DNA of 64,000 nt from positions 62,001 through 126,000 of the forward strand of contig JAUXVN010000112.1 in NCBI GenBank assembly GCA_030684555.1, in the 5' to 3' direction. The stretch comes from Ignavibacteria bacterium. GTDB taxonomy: Bacteria > Bacteroidota > Ignavibacteria > Ignavibacteriales > Ignavibacteriaceae. Of the stretch, positions 53,361 to 63,674 are shown piece by piece (position 1 is the stretch's first letter; every line of letters starts with the position of its first letter). The translations under genes were made by a program, and so were the position numbers. Under the pieces are notes generated by a model. It saw only the letters and a program-made list of their open reading frames with translations, made no database searches and had not been told where the DNA came from.

Positions 53361-54902
53361 ATGAACATGAATAAATTTAATCTCATTATAACAATTACCT
53401 TAATTTCTGTTTGTGTCGAAATTAAAGCTCAATCAGATGAAATTGTATTACCTCAAGGTTTAAGTATTTCAAATCAATTAGATTACGCATATTATACAGA
53501 TGCCAAAGAACCAACACTTGAAAATTGGTTTAATCTTGATTACACAAATGGCATTTTTTCAACCGGTTTTCGTTTAGATATATTTCAACCTAATAATCCC
53601 GATCCCTCTATAAATAAGGGTAAGTTTAGATATTCTGATATCGCTTTTAAATTTGTAAAGTTAGATTTAGACTATAAAGAACTTAATTCCTCAATAACAC
53701 TCGGTAATTTTTATGGAATGTTCGGAAGAGGAATGGTCTTTAAAAGTTATGAAGATAGGAATGTAAGAGTCGATAATAATTTGATGGGGATTAAACTTTC
53801 GGCTGAGTATAAAGGATTCACAATAACAGCACTTTCCGGTATGCCTGAGAAATTTAATGGAGTAAGAGCAGATATTCTTCATGCGTTTGATATTGAATAT
53901 AAAGGATTAAGTAAATTACCATTTGGTTTCAGTTATGCCTCAAGTTTACCGGACGTACCGAATTCATTAGTAACATCGCTAAGTTCTATAAGGATTCAAC
54001 CCTCAATCGGAAATTTTGATATCTATTTTGAATATGGTATCAAACAAAATGATGAAATAAAAGAGAATATTTTTAATAATGAACGATCAATTATTGGGCG
54101 TGGTTTTTATGGAAATCTAAGTTATTATTATTCATCTTTTTCAATTTTGGGTGAGGTAAAATACTATGACAATTTTGCATTAGTGAACAGTGATGGAACC
54201 GTATTTTATAACACCCCTCCTTCTTTAAGAAAAGAATATACTTATGTTCTACTAAACCGTCACCCTTCGCCACTTGATCAGGCAAATGAAAAAGGTTTTC
54301 AGTTTGAAGCTAATTACAATTATAGTGATAATTCTTTTGTAACTCTGAATTTTGGAATGACCGAAACTCTACCTAAAAATTCTTTCCATCAATTGGTAAA
54401 TAAATTGAATCTTGATGTTGTTACACAACAAAAGGAATTTTTCATGCAAGTAAATCACAAATGGAATGAAGGTTATACTTCAATTGTTTCATTCGGTTAT
54501 AATAAAGAATTGCAGACGAACACAATCAGTTATACACCGATTTTAGAAAACCGATTCTATTTTGGTGGAACGAATACTATTAAAGTTGTTGTTGAACATC
54601 AGCAAAACCAAAATCAAATAACCGGTGAAGAATATTATTCTGACGTTTTGGAAATTGAATACTTAAAATCACCCAATTGGAGTCTTTCTCTCATAACAGA
54701 AATCGAATCAAAAGAGCCGACTCCTGATAGGATCGTAAGAAAAGTCTGGTCATTTATTCAATTCGGATATCAAATAAATGAACAAATGAACGCATCCATT
54801 TTAGTTGGTACACGTCAAGCCGGAAATATTTGTATAGGCGGGGTATGCAGATATGAACCTGAATTCCGCGGTATTGAATTTTCTTTAATGACAAGAATTT
54901 AA
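53361..54902 (+). CDS. DUF6029-like outer-membrane beta-barrel protein
   Basis: Exported protein of 513 residues with a signal peptide (1-22). The body is made of alternating strands rich in Tyr and Asn with aromatic girdle residues, as in an outer-membrane barrel, and it ends in Met-Thr-Arg-Ile. The GNFYGMFGRGMVFKSYEDR segment (about 113-131) and the early FRLDIFQPNNP segment recall the DUF6029 family of Bacteroidota. Its function is not known. It lies 6 bp after the TlpA gene and 26 bp before a membrane protein gene, in one operon. A few cysteines near the C-terminus (CIGGVC) could be handled by the thioredoxin next door. Confidence 0.82.
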   Translation: MNMNKFNLIITITLISVCVEIKAQSDEIVLPQGLSISNQLDYAYYTDAKEPTLENWFNLDYTNGIFSTGFRLDIFQPNNPDPSINKGKFRYSDIAFKFVKLDLDYKELNSSITLGNFYGMFGRGMVFKSYEDRNVRVDNNLMGIKLSAEYKGFTITALSGMPEKFNGVRADILHAFDIEYKGLSKLPFGFSYASSLPDVPNSLVTSLSSIRIQPSIGNFDIYFEYGIKQNDEIKENIFNNERSIIGRGFYGNLSYYYSSFSILGEVKYYDNFALVNSDGTVFYNTPPSLRKEYTYVLLNRHPSPLDQANEKGFQFEANYNYSDNSFVTLNFGMTETLPKNSFHQLVNKLNLDVVTQQKEFFMQVNHKWNEGYTSIVSFGYNKELQTNTISYTPILENRFYFGGTNTIKVVVEHQQNQNQITGEEYYSDVLEIEYLKSPNWSLSLITEIESKEPTPDRIVRKVWSFIQFGYQINEQMNASILVGTRQAGNICIGGVCRYEPEFRGIEFSLMTRI

Positions 54903-54928
54903 AGTACTCATTTAATTTTATTAAAATC

Positions 54929-55780
54929 ATGAACAAAAACATCACACTATGGATATTAGCCTTAATTATTACTCTTGCAAGCGCCTATTATCAAAGATTA
55001 ACCGGACCTACTTATCCCATTTCAAACCGAATTAATATCGATGGTAAACTTATCACTTACAAATTAGATAGAACTCATGGCGGTAAAAACGACCACAAAA
55101 TATCAATGGATGTTGAAGACCAAACTATTGAAGGACAGCTTTTATGGAAAAGATATAAGACTAAAGATGAATGGACTTATGTTAAAATGCAAAAGGATGG
55201 GAGTTTTTTAACATCTTATCTTCCCCACCAACCACCGGCAGGAAAACTAATGTATAAAATTATTTTTTCAAGTAACGGAAAAAATTATCCACTAAATAAT
55301 AATCATCCGGTAGTTATAAGATTCAAAGGTGATGTTCCGAAAGGTATTTTAATCCCTCATATTATTTTTATTTTCTTGGCAATGTTATTTTCAACCAGAA
55401 CAGGATTACAAATCTTTTGGGACTCATTCAACTTAAAAAAGTATACTGTTTGGACTGTAGTTATATTAACATTTGGCGGAATGATTTTTGGACCACTAAC
55501 TCAATTTTATGCTTTCGGAGCACTCTGGACAGGTTTTCCTTTCGGTTATGATTTAACGGATAATAAAACCCTAATTGCTTTAGTCGGTTGGTTGATTGCT
55601 TTATTTGCAGTTTTTAAATTAGTTAGACCAAAGTGGTGGGTTTTTGGTGCTGCAGTTTTAATGTTGATTATCTTCCTAATTCCACACAGTGTTTTAGGTT
55701 CTGAACTTGATTATGAAAAATTGGATAAAGAAAAATCAAAAAGCAATGTAAGTGCCTTAATTTATACAAACAACAAATAG
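54929..55780 (+). CDS. Membrane protein with extracytoplasmic domain, unknown function
   Basis: Protein of 283 residues. An N-terminal helix (about 6-20) is followed by a soluble extracytoplasmic domain (about 25-140) with an Ig/beta character and a GGKNDHK stretch. Four further hydrophobic helices (about 143-158, 172-192, 208-226, 230-248) are followed by a short charged cytoplasmic tail. I do not recognise the family by name, although similar proteins occur as hypothetical proteins in Bacteroidota. It sits between the DUF6029 barrel gene and glmM (29 bp apart), so it probably belongs to the same transcript. Confidence 0.78.
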   Translation: MNKNITLWILALIITLASAYYQRLTGPTYPISNRINIDGKLITYKLDRTHGGKNDHKISMDVEDQTIEGQLLWKRYKTKDEWTYVKMQKDGSFLTSYLPHQPPAGKLMYKIIFSSNGKNYPLNNNHPVVIRFKGDVPKGILIPHIIFIFLAMLFSTRTGLQIFWDSFNLKKYTVWTVVILTFGGMIFGPLTQFYAFGALWTGFPFGYDLTDNKTLIALVGWLIALFAVFKLVRPKWWVFGAAVLMLIIFLIPHSVLGSELDYEKLDKEKSKSNVSALIYTNNK

Positions 55781-55809
55781 TTTTATATTTTTTTTTGAAG
55801 GAGTTATGA

Positions 55810-57162
55810 ATGTCTACATTGATGGTAAGTATTTCCGGAATAAGAGGAATAGTCGGTTCCGGATTAGAGCCTGAGATATTGGTAAAGTATACATCAGCGT
55901 ACGCTGATTTTATTAAAACCGGAAAAGTTGTTGTCGGTCGTGATTCAAGAATTTCAGGCGAAATGGTCTCTTCAATAGTTATCGGGACTCTACTTGCGAA
56001 AGGATTAGACGTAGTCGATATCGGGATTTGTCCAACACCTACAGTTCAATATACAGTTAAAACACTTAATGCGAATGGTGGAATTGCTATCTCTGCAAGT
56101 CACAATCCAAATGAATGGAATGCATTAAAACTACTCAATTCTACCGGACAGTTTATGACTCAGGATGAAAACTTAGAATTAATTGAAATCGTTAATAAAA
56201 AAGAATCTAATTACAAAAAGTGGAACGAACTTGGTAAATATACCTTATACACTGATGGGCTTGAGAGACACAAAAATGATGTACTTAAACTAAAGTTTAT
56301 TGATGTGAAGGCAATTCAAAATAGAAAATTTAAGGTACTTGTCGATTGTGTGAATGGTGCCGGCGTATATGTTATTCCTCAAATGTTAAGAGAACTTGGC
56401 TGTGAAGTGATTGAATTCAATTGTGAAACTTCCGGAATATTCCCCCGTTTGCCAGAACCTCTTCCAGAAAATTTGATTGAGACGATGGAAGCAGTTAAAA
56501 AAAATAATTGTGACTTCGGAATTGTTGTAGATCCTGATGTTGACCGCTTAGTTCTAATCACCGAAAAAGGTGAACCGTTCAGTGAGGAAAATACAATAAC
56601 ACAAGCTGTACGTTTTATTTTATCAAAAGAAAAAGGAAATTCTGTTGTCAACCTATCTACAACCCGTGCAGTTGAAGATGTTGCATCAGAATATGGTTGT
56701 AAACTATTTCGGTCACCTGTTGGTGAAGCAAATGTTGTTGCAAAGATGAAAGAAGTAAATGCAATTATTGGTGGAGAAGGAAGCGGCGGTGTAATACTGC
56801 CTGAATTGCATTATGGAAGAGATGCCCTGGTAGGAGTTGTAATTACGTTACAACATCTTTTAGATTTTGGTGGAACTCTCAGCCAATTGAAAGAACTTCT
56901 TCCAAATTATTTTATTGCTAAAAAGAAGATTGCTCTCGGCAATTCAAATCCCGATCAAATAATCGATAAATTAAAAGTAAAATATCTTTCAGGAAAACAA
57001 AATACTGATGATGGCTTAAGAATTGATTTTGAAGATCATTGGGTTCACTTTAGAAAATCCAACACAGAACCAATTATTCGCTGTATCGTTGAGGCTAAAT
57101 CAGAAGAATCAGCAAATAAGTATATAAATGATTATTTTTCATGCGTTCAAGAATTATTCTAA
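55810..57162 (+). CDS. glmM: Phosphoglucosamine mutase
   Basis: Interconverts glucosamine 6-phosphate and glucosamine 1-phosphate on the way to UDP-GlcNAc. At 450 residues it is an alpha-D-phosphohexomutase with SISGIRGIVGSG at the start, the phosphoserine loop SASHNPNEWNALK (about 97-109), the metal loop DPDVDRL (about 239-245), the sugar loop GEGSGG (about 320-325) and the phosphate loop RKSNTEPIIR near the C-terminus. The W-N-A-L-K ending of the serine loop is the form used in Bacteroidota. A phosphomannomutase or phosphoglucomutase activity cannot be excluded. GGAG lies about 8 bases upstream of the chosen ATG. Confidence 0.9.
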   Translation: MSTLMVSISGIRGIVGSGLEPEILVKYTSAYADFIKTGKVVVGRDSRISGEMVSSIVIGTLLAKGLDVVDIGICPTPTVQYTVKTLNANGGIAISASHNPNEWNALKLLNSTGQFMTQDENLELIEIVNKKESNYKKWNELGKYTLYTDGLERHKNDVLKLKFIDVKAIQNRKFKVLVDCVNGAGVYVIPQMLRELGCEVIEFNCETSGIFPRLPEPLPENLIETMEAVKKNNCDFGIVVDPDVDRLVLITEKGEPFSEENTITQAVRFILSKEKGNSVVNLSTTRAVEDVASEYGCKLFRSPVGEANVVAKMKEVNAIIGGEGSGGVILPELHYGRDALVGVVITLQHLLDFGGTLSQLKELLPNYFIAKKKIALGNSNPDQIIDKLKVKYLSGKQNTDDGLRIDFEDHWVHFRKSNTEPIIRCIVEAKSEESANKYINDYFSCVQELF

Positions 57163-57277
57163 ATGATTTTCAATCAGCATTATTTTTTGTTGTTTAACAT
57201 TTTTTGTATAGATTTATCCGTGTTATAAAAAACTATTCAACATAATTAATTAGACACTCTCTTACTTTATTATATAA

Positions 57278-60200
57278 ATGGACAATACCCGATCCCAACT
57301 TGAACTTGAAGCGATGCTGGATGAAGCATTTGATAATCTCAACAATGGGAGAGAAAGAGTTGCACTTAGTTTAGCTGAAAAAGTTTATGAAAATATGAAT
57401 GAAGATTCTCATGCTATTTGCTGTCTTGCGTGGGCACATCTCGAAAATGGCAATCCGACTCAAGCGATGGAGTATTCCGATCTTGCAGTAAAAATAGATG
57501 AGGATGCTACTGAACCACGGTTATATCGTGGATTCATCCTAATGAGGATGGGTATTTTTGACGGTGCACTTCAAGATCTAAATTATGTAATTGGTAAGGC
57601 TGATCAATCCCTCGCTCAAGCACACCACCTCAAAGCAAGTTGTCTCGCCGGTGCGAGCAGATGCGATGAAGCTTTAGCTGAATTTGAAAATGCTATAATT
57701 GCTGATAACGGACAAAGTAAACATTATCTTAAACTTCGTGAATGGTTCAGAAAAACTGCGGGAATAAAAACTTCCTTCTTAAAGAAATTAAAAGGTAAAG
57801 ATAAACCATTAATCGATGAAGCTGAAGAAGCTTTCAAAGCAAGAGAATTCTGGTTTTCACTTTGGGCTGTTCGAAAAATTCTTACCGATGCTTCTCTTTC
57901 CGACTTACACCAAAGAGCAATTCTACTTGAGTTAGAAACAATGTTTGCAATGTTTCAATATAAACCGGCACTAAATAAAGCTGAAGAATTAAAAAATACT
58001 TTCGGTGGTGTCGATAGATTTGAAGTGATATATCATAAGTTATCGCAAACTAATCGCCCTAAAAAATCTTCAACAGATATTCGTGCGACTCAAGAAAAAT
58101 CACAATCAGAAAACAAAATAATTACATTAAAGCGAAGAACAGATTTTCAGGTAATTGAAAAAGCATCTGCAAAAACAATCTATGCAAAGACTTTTGATTT
58201 GATTGAGCAGATGAGTACCGGTAATAAAACCTATATCTTACAATTTGTTGAATCGGAAATACAGTACATTGGCGTTGAAGTTGTAATTCAAAATCCATTT
58301 GCTAAACAAGGAAATATAACTATTAACGGTTCTGCAGTTTGGTCATTGAATAATGAAGAAGTCGGACGACATAATTTTGCATTGAATGTTGAAAGTGATT
58401 GGGGGACTGTAATTTTTTCTCAAAGCTGGGGAACAGATGAACCCGGTTTTTGGAAACGCGGACAGGGTAAAGTTGATATTTATATTAATGGTGAAAAAAC
58501 CGTTGAGAAGTGGTTTCTTGTTGGCAATTCAGTAATTGTCGATTACGAATCGCCGGAGATTTACTTTGCCGATCTTGAAACAAATGCACAACAGGACATG
58601 AAAACTGTAGCTGTTCAAGCTTCTGAAGGAAATAAGGATGCAGTACCGGATATGTCTGTTGACGAAATCTTAGCCGAGTTAGATAAGTTTACCGGTTTGA
58701 AAGCAGTTAAACAGGCAATGAGGGATTTTGTCGATTACCTCGAATTCATAAAAGAACGAAAAAAACTTGGACTCAAAACTCAAGAAGGAATTTCACTTCA
58801 TACAGTATTCTTAGGAAATCCAGGTACCGGAAAAACTACAATCGCACGCTTACTAGGAAAAGTTTTTAAGGCGATGGGATTATTACCAAGCGGACATTTA
58901 GTTGAAGTCGATAGATCGTCACTCGTCGGTCAGTATATTGGTGAAACGGCTCAGAAAACTGAAAAAATAATTACCGATTCAATTGGTGGATTATTATTCA
59001 TTGATGAAGCTTATACACTTGTCAAAAAAGGAGGAAGCGGTCAAGATTTTGGTCAAGAAGCAATTGATACTTTATTAAAAAGAATGGAAGATAGAGGAAG
59101 TGAATTTGCTGTGATTGCTGCCGGTTATCCTGACGAAATGAATACGTTTCTCGAATCTAATCCTGGAATGAAATCTCGTTTCACACACTTCTTTGATTTT
59201 GAAGATTTTACTCCTGATGAGATGATTGAGATTTTCAAACAAATGGCAAAGAAGGAAGATTATAACATTGCTGATGCAGCAGTTGAATTCCTAAAAAAAG
59301 AATTAATTCTTCTATATAGAAAAAGAGATAAAACATTTGGAAATGCTCGTCTCGTTCGAAATCTTTTTAACGACGCCAAAATGAAATTAGGGAAACGGTA
59401 TCTCAAACTTCCTGAAAAAATGAGAGATAAAAATGCTCTTTCTACTTTATCAGTTGCTGATATTGAAGAACTATTCAAAGGACAATCAGGTAAAACATAT
59501 AAACTTGTTATAGATGAGGAAAACCTAAAAATTGCACTTGATAAACTAAATACCTTCACCGGACTTGCGAGTGTCAAAAAAGAGATACGCGAATTGGTAA
59601 AACTTGCCCGTTACTATGTTGAGCAAGGCGAAGATATACAAAGTCGATTCTCAGACCACATAGTTTTTACCGGAAACCCCGGCACAGGAAAAACTACTCT
59701 CGCAAGATTATTTTCACAGATTTATTCTGCACTCGGTATTCTTCCCAAAGGTCATCTTGTTGAAGCCGATAGGCAATCTCTTGTGGCAAGTTATGTTGGA
59801 AAAACTGCTGAGAAAACTACTGAAATAATAAATCGAGCTTTGGGTGGAACTTTATTTATTGATGAGGCTTACGCACTTGTAAAAGCAGGTGATAATTCCG
59901 GAAGTGATTTCGGCAAAGAAGCAATTGATACATTACTCAAACGTATGGAAGATGACCGCGGCAAATTTATTGTTATCGCTGCCGGTTATACAGACGATAT
60001 GAAAACTTTTCTTGATAGTAATGTCGGGCTTCAATCGAGATTTACAAAATTTATTAACTTCGAAGATTTTAATCCCGATGAATTAATGTTAATGACAATC
60101 AATTCACTTAAAGAAAAAGAATTGGTATTAGAAGAAAATGCTAAAGAACTTCTCAAAAAACATTTTAACGAAATTTATAGAACAAGAGATAAAACTTTCG

Positions 60201-61204
60201 GTAATGCAAGACTTATTAGAAACTTAGTCGGTGCAATGATTAAAAATCAAGTACTGAGAATCGTTGAAATTAGTCAAGATGATTTATCAGAAGACATAAC
60301 AAAAACGATTACTGTTGATGATATTAAACCAATAGTTTCAGCCGCACCGGTTAAGAAACAAGCCCGTGTTGAAGGGAATAAGGAATTACTTGATCAGTAT
60401 CTATTGGAATTAAAAGAATTAACCGGACTTGAATCTGTTAAAAGATCTGTAGAAAAATTAATAACCGGTTTGAAAGTTTCAAAACTTCGAGAGGAACGTG
60501 GATTAAAAGTTATCAGCAAAAATTTGCATGCAGTTTTTCTTGGGAATCCGGGTACAGGCAAAACAACTATTGCACGATTAATAAGTCAAATTTATAAAGA
60601 ATTAGGTCTTCTCCAAAAAGGGCATTTGGTTGAAGTTGATCGCTCTGCTTTGGTCGCAGGTTACTCCGGACAAACATCCAAAAAAACGGACCAGGTTATT
60701 GAACAAGCACTCGGAGGAACTCTCTTCATTGATGAGGCTTATACGCTGTCAAGAGGTAGCGGCGACTTTGGTCAAGAAGCAATTGATACATTACTTAAAA
60801 GAATGGAAGACTACAGAGATCAATTGGTTGTGATTGTTGCAGGTTATCCAAACGAAATGAAAGACTTCATCGACTCAAACCCGGGATTACAATCTCGTTT
60901 TACCAACTATTTTAATTTTGAAGATTACAACCCGAGAGAAATGTTGGAAATTGCTACAATGATCAGTGAAAAAAATGGGTATAATCTTGATGAAGGTGCT
61001 TTGCAAATGTTATTAGGTAAGTTTACTGAACTCTATCAAAATCGAGACATGAACTTTGGTAATGCCAGAACTGTAAGAAACATTCTTTATAAAGCTATTA
61101 ACAATCAAGAAGAAAGAATTCTTGTCGTTCATAATCCTACTAATGAAGTTCTTACTTCAATTACTTATGAAGATATTGAGAATATTGATATGCGAGAATT
61201 TTAA
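57278..61204 (+). CDS. TPR protein with three tandem CbxX/CfxQ-type AAA+ ATPase modules
   Basis: Cytoplasmic protein of 1308 residues. The N-terminus is TPR-like (about 1-250). A beta-sandwich domain of unknown family follows (about 290-435), and then three AAA+ modules of the CbbX/EccA clan. Walker A motifs GNPGTGKTT start near residues 513, 799 and 1089, each followed by Walker B LLFIDEAY or TLFIDEAY and a GNARLVRN or GNARTVRN sensor 2 motif; all look intact. CbbX family members are Rubisco activases or ESX secretion ATPases, but neither system is present here. The three copies suggest a fused ring subunit. It precedes an ABC exporter on the same strand. The client is unknown. Confidence 0.9.
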   Translation: MDNTRSQLELEAMLDEAFDNLNNGRERVALSLAEKVYENMNEDSHAICCLAWAHLENGNPTQAMEYSDLAVKIDEDATEPRLYRGFILMRMGIFDGALQDLNYVIGKADQSLAQAHHLKASCLAGASRCDEALAEFENAIIADNGQSKHYLKLREWFRKTAGIKTSFLKKLKGKDKPLIDEAEEAFKAREFWFSLWAVRKILTDASLSDLHQRAILLELETMFAMFQYKPALNKAEELKNTFGGVDRFEVIYHKLSQTNRPKKSSTDIRATQEKSQSENKIITLKRRTDFQVIEKASAKTIYAKTFDLIEQMSTGNKTYILQFVESEIQYIGVEVVIQNPFAKQGNITINGSAVWSLNNEEVGRHNFALNVESDWGTVIFSQSWGTDEPGFWKRGQGKVDIYINGEKTVEKWFLVGNSVIVDYESPEIYFADLETNAQQDMKTVAVQASEGNKDAVPDMSVDEILAELDKFTGLKAVKQAMRDFVDYLEFIKERKKLGLKTQEGISLHTVFLGNPGTGKTTIARLLGKVFKAMGLLPSGHLVEVDRSSLVGQYIGETAQKTEKIITDSIGGLLFIDEAYTLVKKGGSGQDFGQEAIDTLLKRMEDRGSEFAVIAAGYPDEMNTFLESNPGMKSRFTHFFDFEDFTPDEMIEIFKQMAKKEDYNIADAAVEFLKKELILLYRKRDKTFGNARLVRNLFNDAKMKLGKRYLKLPEKMRDKNALSTLSVADIEELFKGQSGKTYKLVIDEENLKIALDKLNTFTGLASVKKEIRELVKLARYYVEQGEDIQSRFSDHIVFTGNPGTGKTTLARLFSQIYSALGILPKGHLVEADRQSLVASYVGKTAEKTTEIINRALGGTLFIDEAYALVKAGDNSGSDFGKEAIDTLLKRMEDDRGKFIVIAAGYTDDMKTFLDSNVGLQSRFTKFINFEDFNPDELMLMTINSLKEKELVLEENAKELLKKHFNEIYRTRDKTFGNARLIRNLVGAMIKNQVLRIVEISQDDLSEDITKTITVDDIKPIVSAAPVKKQARVEGNKELLDQYLLELKELTGLESVKRSVEKLITGLKVSKLREERGLKVISKNLHAVFLGNPGTGKTTIARLISQIYKELGLLQKGHLVEVDRSALVAGYSGQTSKKTDQVIEQALGGTLFIDEAYTLSRGSGDFGQEAIDTLLKRMEDYRDQLVVIVAGYPNEMKDFIDSNPGLQSRFTNYFNFEDYNPREMLEIATMISEKNGYNLDEGALQMLLGKFTELYQNRDMNFGNARTVRNILYKAINNQEERILVVHNPTNEVLTSITYEDIENIDMREF

Positions 61205-61238
61205 TTTATAAATTTTAATCTGATTGAAATCCCACCAG

Positions 61239-61958
61239 ATGATAAAAGTAACAAACTTATCTAAATCCTTTGGAAACTTTAAAGCACTTGATAATATTTC
61301 ATTTCAACTTGAAGCCGGTGATTTCGCAGCTTTTTTAGGTCCTAACGGTGCCGGAAAAACAACTGCTATAAAAATTATTGCAGGACTTCTCTCCCCTCTT
61401 TCAGGGAATGTAAGCATTAAAGGATTTGATATAAAATCCAACCCTTTGGAAACAAAACGTTTAATTGGATATATCCCTGACCAACCTTTTCTTTATGATA
61501 AACTTTCAGGATTAGAATTTTTAAAATTTACAGGAGGATTATTCGGATTATCGAAACATGATATAAAGATCCGAATTGAGGAAACTATTGATTTACTTCA
61601 GCTTGGTGAATGGATTTCAAGGAGAACTGAAACATATTCTCAAGGTATGAAACAAAGAGTTTCAATAGCTTCTTCATTATTGAGTGATCCCGATTTCATT
61701 CTGGTCGATGAACCAATGGTTGGACTTGACCCACAAAGTGCGAACATAGTTAAAACAGCATTCAGAAAAAAAGTAAATGAAGGTAAAACCATTTTGATGT
61801 CCACTCATAGTCTTCATATTGCAGAAGAAATCTGTTCTCATATTATAATTTTGAACGAAGGAAAAATTATTTTTGATGATCTCATCGATTCATTCAAATC
61901 TTTTCAAGAAAAAGAATTCCATAATTTAGAATCTTTCTTTTTAGAGATAACCAGGTAA
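61239..61958 (+). CDS. ABC transporter ATP-binding protein (ABC-2 exporter type)
   Basis: ATPase subunit of 239 residues from ATG 61239. The open frame begins at a TTG at 61224, but the start MIKVTNLSKSFG is the family norm. Walker A GPNGAGKTT is at about 35-43, the Q-loop is in YIPDQPFLYDKLSG, the signature is YSQGMKQR (about 134-141), Walker B is FILVDEPMVGLDP, and the switch His is in STHSLH. The last codon overlaps the start of the permease gene by one base (TAATG). It belongs to the DrrA/CcmA-type export subfamily; the exported substrate is not evident. Confidence 0.94.
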   Translation: MIKVTNLSKSFGNFKALDNISFQLEAGDFAAFLGPNGAGKTTAIKIIAGLLSPLSGNVSIKGFDIKSNPLETKRLIGYIPDQPFLYDKLSGLEFLKFTGGLFGLSKHDIKIRIEETIDLLQLGEWISRRTETYSQGMKQRVSIASSLLSDPDFILVDEPMVGLDPQSANIVKTAFRKKVNEGKTILMSTHSLHIAEEICSHIIILNEGKIIFDDLIDSFKSFQEKEFHNLESFFLEITR

Positions 61959-63652
61959 TGTATAAAGAACTATTTCATCTCGGTTACTATAAAATTAAAA
62001 CACTTCTTTACCTTGATTTGGAGTTTAAATTTTCATCAATAATAAAAAATATCGGTTCATTTTTTGTTTATTCACTTTTTATAATCGCCTTCTATTTAAT
62101 ATCACAAACTGCCATTGAGTTGGTACTTGTAAAATATCGATTAGGCTTATTCTTACTTCATCGGTTTTTAGGAATCGGGTTCTTCATGTTCGGGTTAGCA
62201 GTTACAACAGGTAATCTGATTGTTTCTTTTTCAACGCTTTACAAATCACCTGAAATTGACTTTCTACTTTCCAAACCAATCCGATTCGAGAGTATTTTTA
62301 TAATCAAGTTTCTCGATAATTTTTTTTACAGTTCCTCAACCCTTTTTATTTTTTTATTAGCGGGTTTAGCCGGATATGGCAAGTATTTCGATTTATCGAT
62401 CGGATTTTATCTTTGGTCTTTTTTCATTGTAGTACTCCCATTTGTTTTTACTCATGCTGTGATAGGAGTTCTAACTTTATTTTTGTTTATAAAAATATCC
62501 ACTAAAATAGGTGTTAAACTAACGATTTTAATTATTGCATTCTTTTATAGTTTATCAATTATTTATTTTTTCAATGCGAGTAGTCCTCTGAATATGGTCA
62601 TGGAGGTTTTGCCTTACTATCCAAATATTGATATTGATTTTAGTTTTCTGCAATCTCCAATTATTAGTTACCTGCCAAATTTTCTAGCTTCAGATTCTTT
62701 TTTTGCATTCGTTCGTGGTGATAATTTGAGAGTAATTATTAACTCACTTCTTATTTTTCTATTGATGAGCGGGGTGTTTACTCTTGCCGTGATTGTTGCA
62801 GAAAGGTATTATTATAAAAGTTATTTGGATGTGTTGAACTTAAAGTTTTCTAAAAAAGATAAATCTGTTGATCACACTAAATCAATATTTGATAGAACTA
62901 CCATAATGAATCCACAATTTAATTCTCTTATTAAAAAAGAGATTATAATATTTACTCGAGAACCAAGTCAAATTATTCACCTCGCGATAATGATATTACT
63001 GATATTACTTTTTATAAGTGGAATTGGTAGTACTCAATTAATAATATTAAAAGCTGTTTCCCCTCAAATACAAACGATAATTTACCTATCAATTCTGGTT
63101 TTCATATTATTTATGATCATCGCTTTATCACTTCGTTTTGTTTTTCCGATGTTGAGTTTAGAAGGAGAAACTTATTGGAGGTTAAGAACCTCACCAATCG
63201 ATATCAACAAAATTGTAAGAATTAAATTTATTATAATTTTGATGACAACAGGTAGTATCGGTTTCTTTTTGATGAAATTTTCGCATCGTTATTTGTCTGA
63301 TATTTTATACACACAGTCATTGCTGCTTTTACTCTTTACAGTTTTAACAATAGTACCATTAGTTTTTTCAATGGGAACGGTCTATGTCAATTTCAAAGAA
63401 AAAAATCCGATAAGGATTTCATCCTCACAAGGAGCAACCGTCACATTTCTATTATGTCTGGTTTTTCTGACTTTAGTAATTGCTTTAATGTATATTCCGA
63501 TTAATGATTTTTTTGATGCACGGTTTTATGGTAGAATCCCAAATTTTGAGACGCGTGTAAAATCAGTAAATATTATACTTGGAGTGATTGCGTTCTTTAC
63601 ATTTTTTATTTCTTATTTGATCAGCATTAAACAATTTAAAAAAGATATCTAA
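61958..63652 (+). CDS. ABC exporter permease (ABC_tran_2-type, large)
   Basis: Inner-membrane permease of 564 residues with about 12 to 14 hydrophobic helices in two halves separated by a basic cytoplasmic segment (about 285-325: KFSKKDKSVDHTKS and following). The layout and the SKPIRFESIF and EIDFLLSK segments resemble the putative ABC exporter family (PF16949) rather than the usual 250-residue ABC-2 permease. The start ATG overlaps the stop of the ATPase gene by one base. Substrate unknown. Nothing in the neighbourhood indicates one, unless the triple-AAA protein upstream is connected. Confidence 0.86.
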   Translation: MYKELFHLGYYKIKTLLYLDLEFKFSSIIKNIGSFFVYSLFIIAFYLISQTAIELVLVKYRLGLFLLHRFLGIGFFMFGLAVTTGNLIVSFSTLYKSPEIDFLLSKPIRFESIFIIKFLDNFFYSSSTLFIFLLAGLAGYGKYFDLSIGFYLWSFFIVVLPFVFTHAVIGVLTLFLFIKISTKIGVKLTILIIAFFYSLSIIYFFNASSPLNMVMEVLPYYPNIDIDFSFLQSPIISYLPNFLASDSFFAFVRGDNLRVIINSLLIFLLMSGVFTLAVIVAERYYYKSYLDVLNLKFSKKDKSVDHTKSIFDRTTIMNPQFNSLIKKEIIIFTREPSQIIHLAIMILLILLFISGIGSTQLIILKAVSPQIQTIIYLSILVFILFMIIALSLRFVFPMLSLEGETYWRLRTSPIDINKIVRIKFIIILMTTGSIGFFLMKFSHRYLSDILYTQSLLLLLFTVLTIVPLVFSMGTVYVNFKEKNPIRISSSQGATVTFLLCLVFLTLVIALMYIPINDFFDARFYGRIPNFETRVKSVNIILGVIAFFTFFISYLISIKQFKKDI

Positions 63653-63674
63653 CTAAAATTTAATGGAGAGCATT

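Noticed and set aside
57278-61204. Rubisco activase or type VII (ESX) secretion ATPase
   Set aside because: The AAA+ family fits, but no Rubisco, EsxA/B or EccC-type genes are nearby and the triple-module layout differs.
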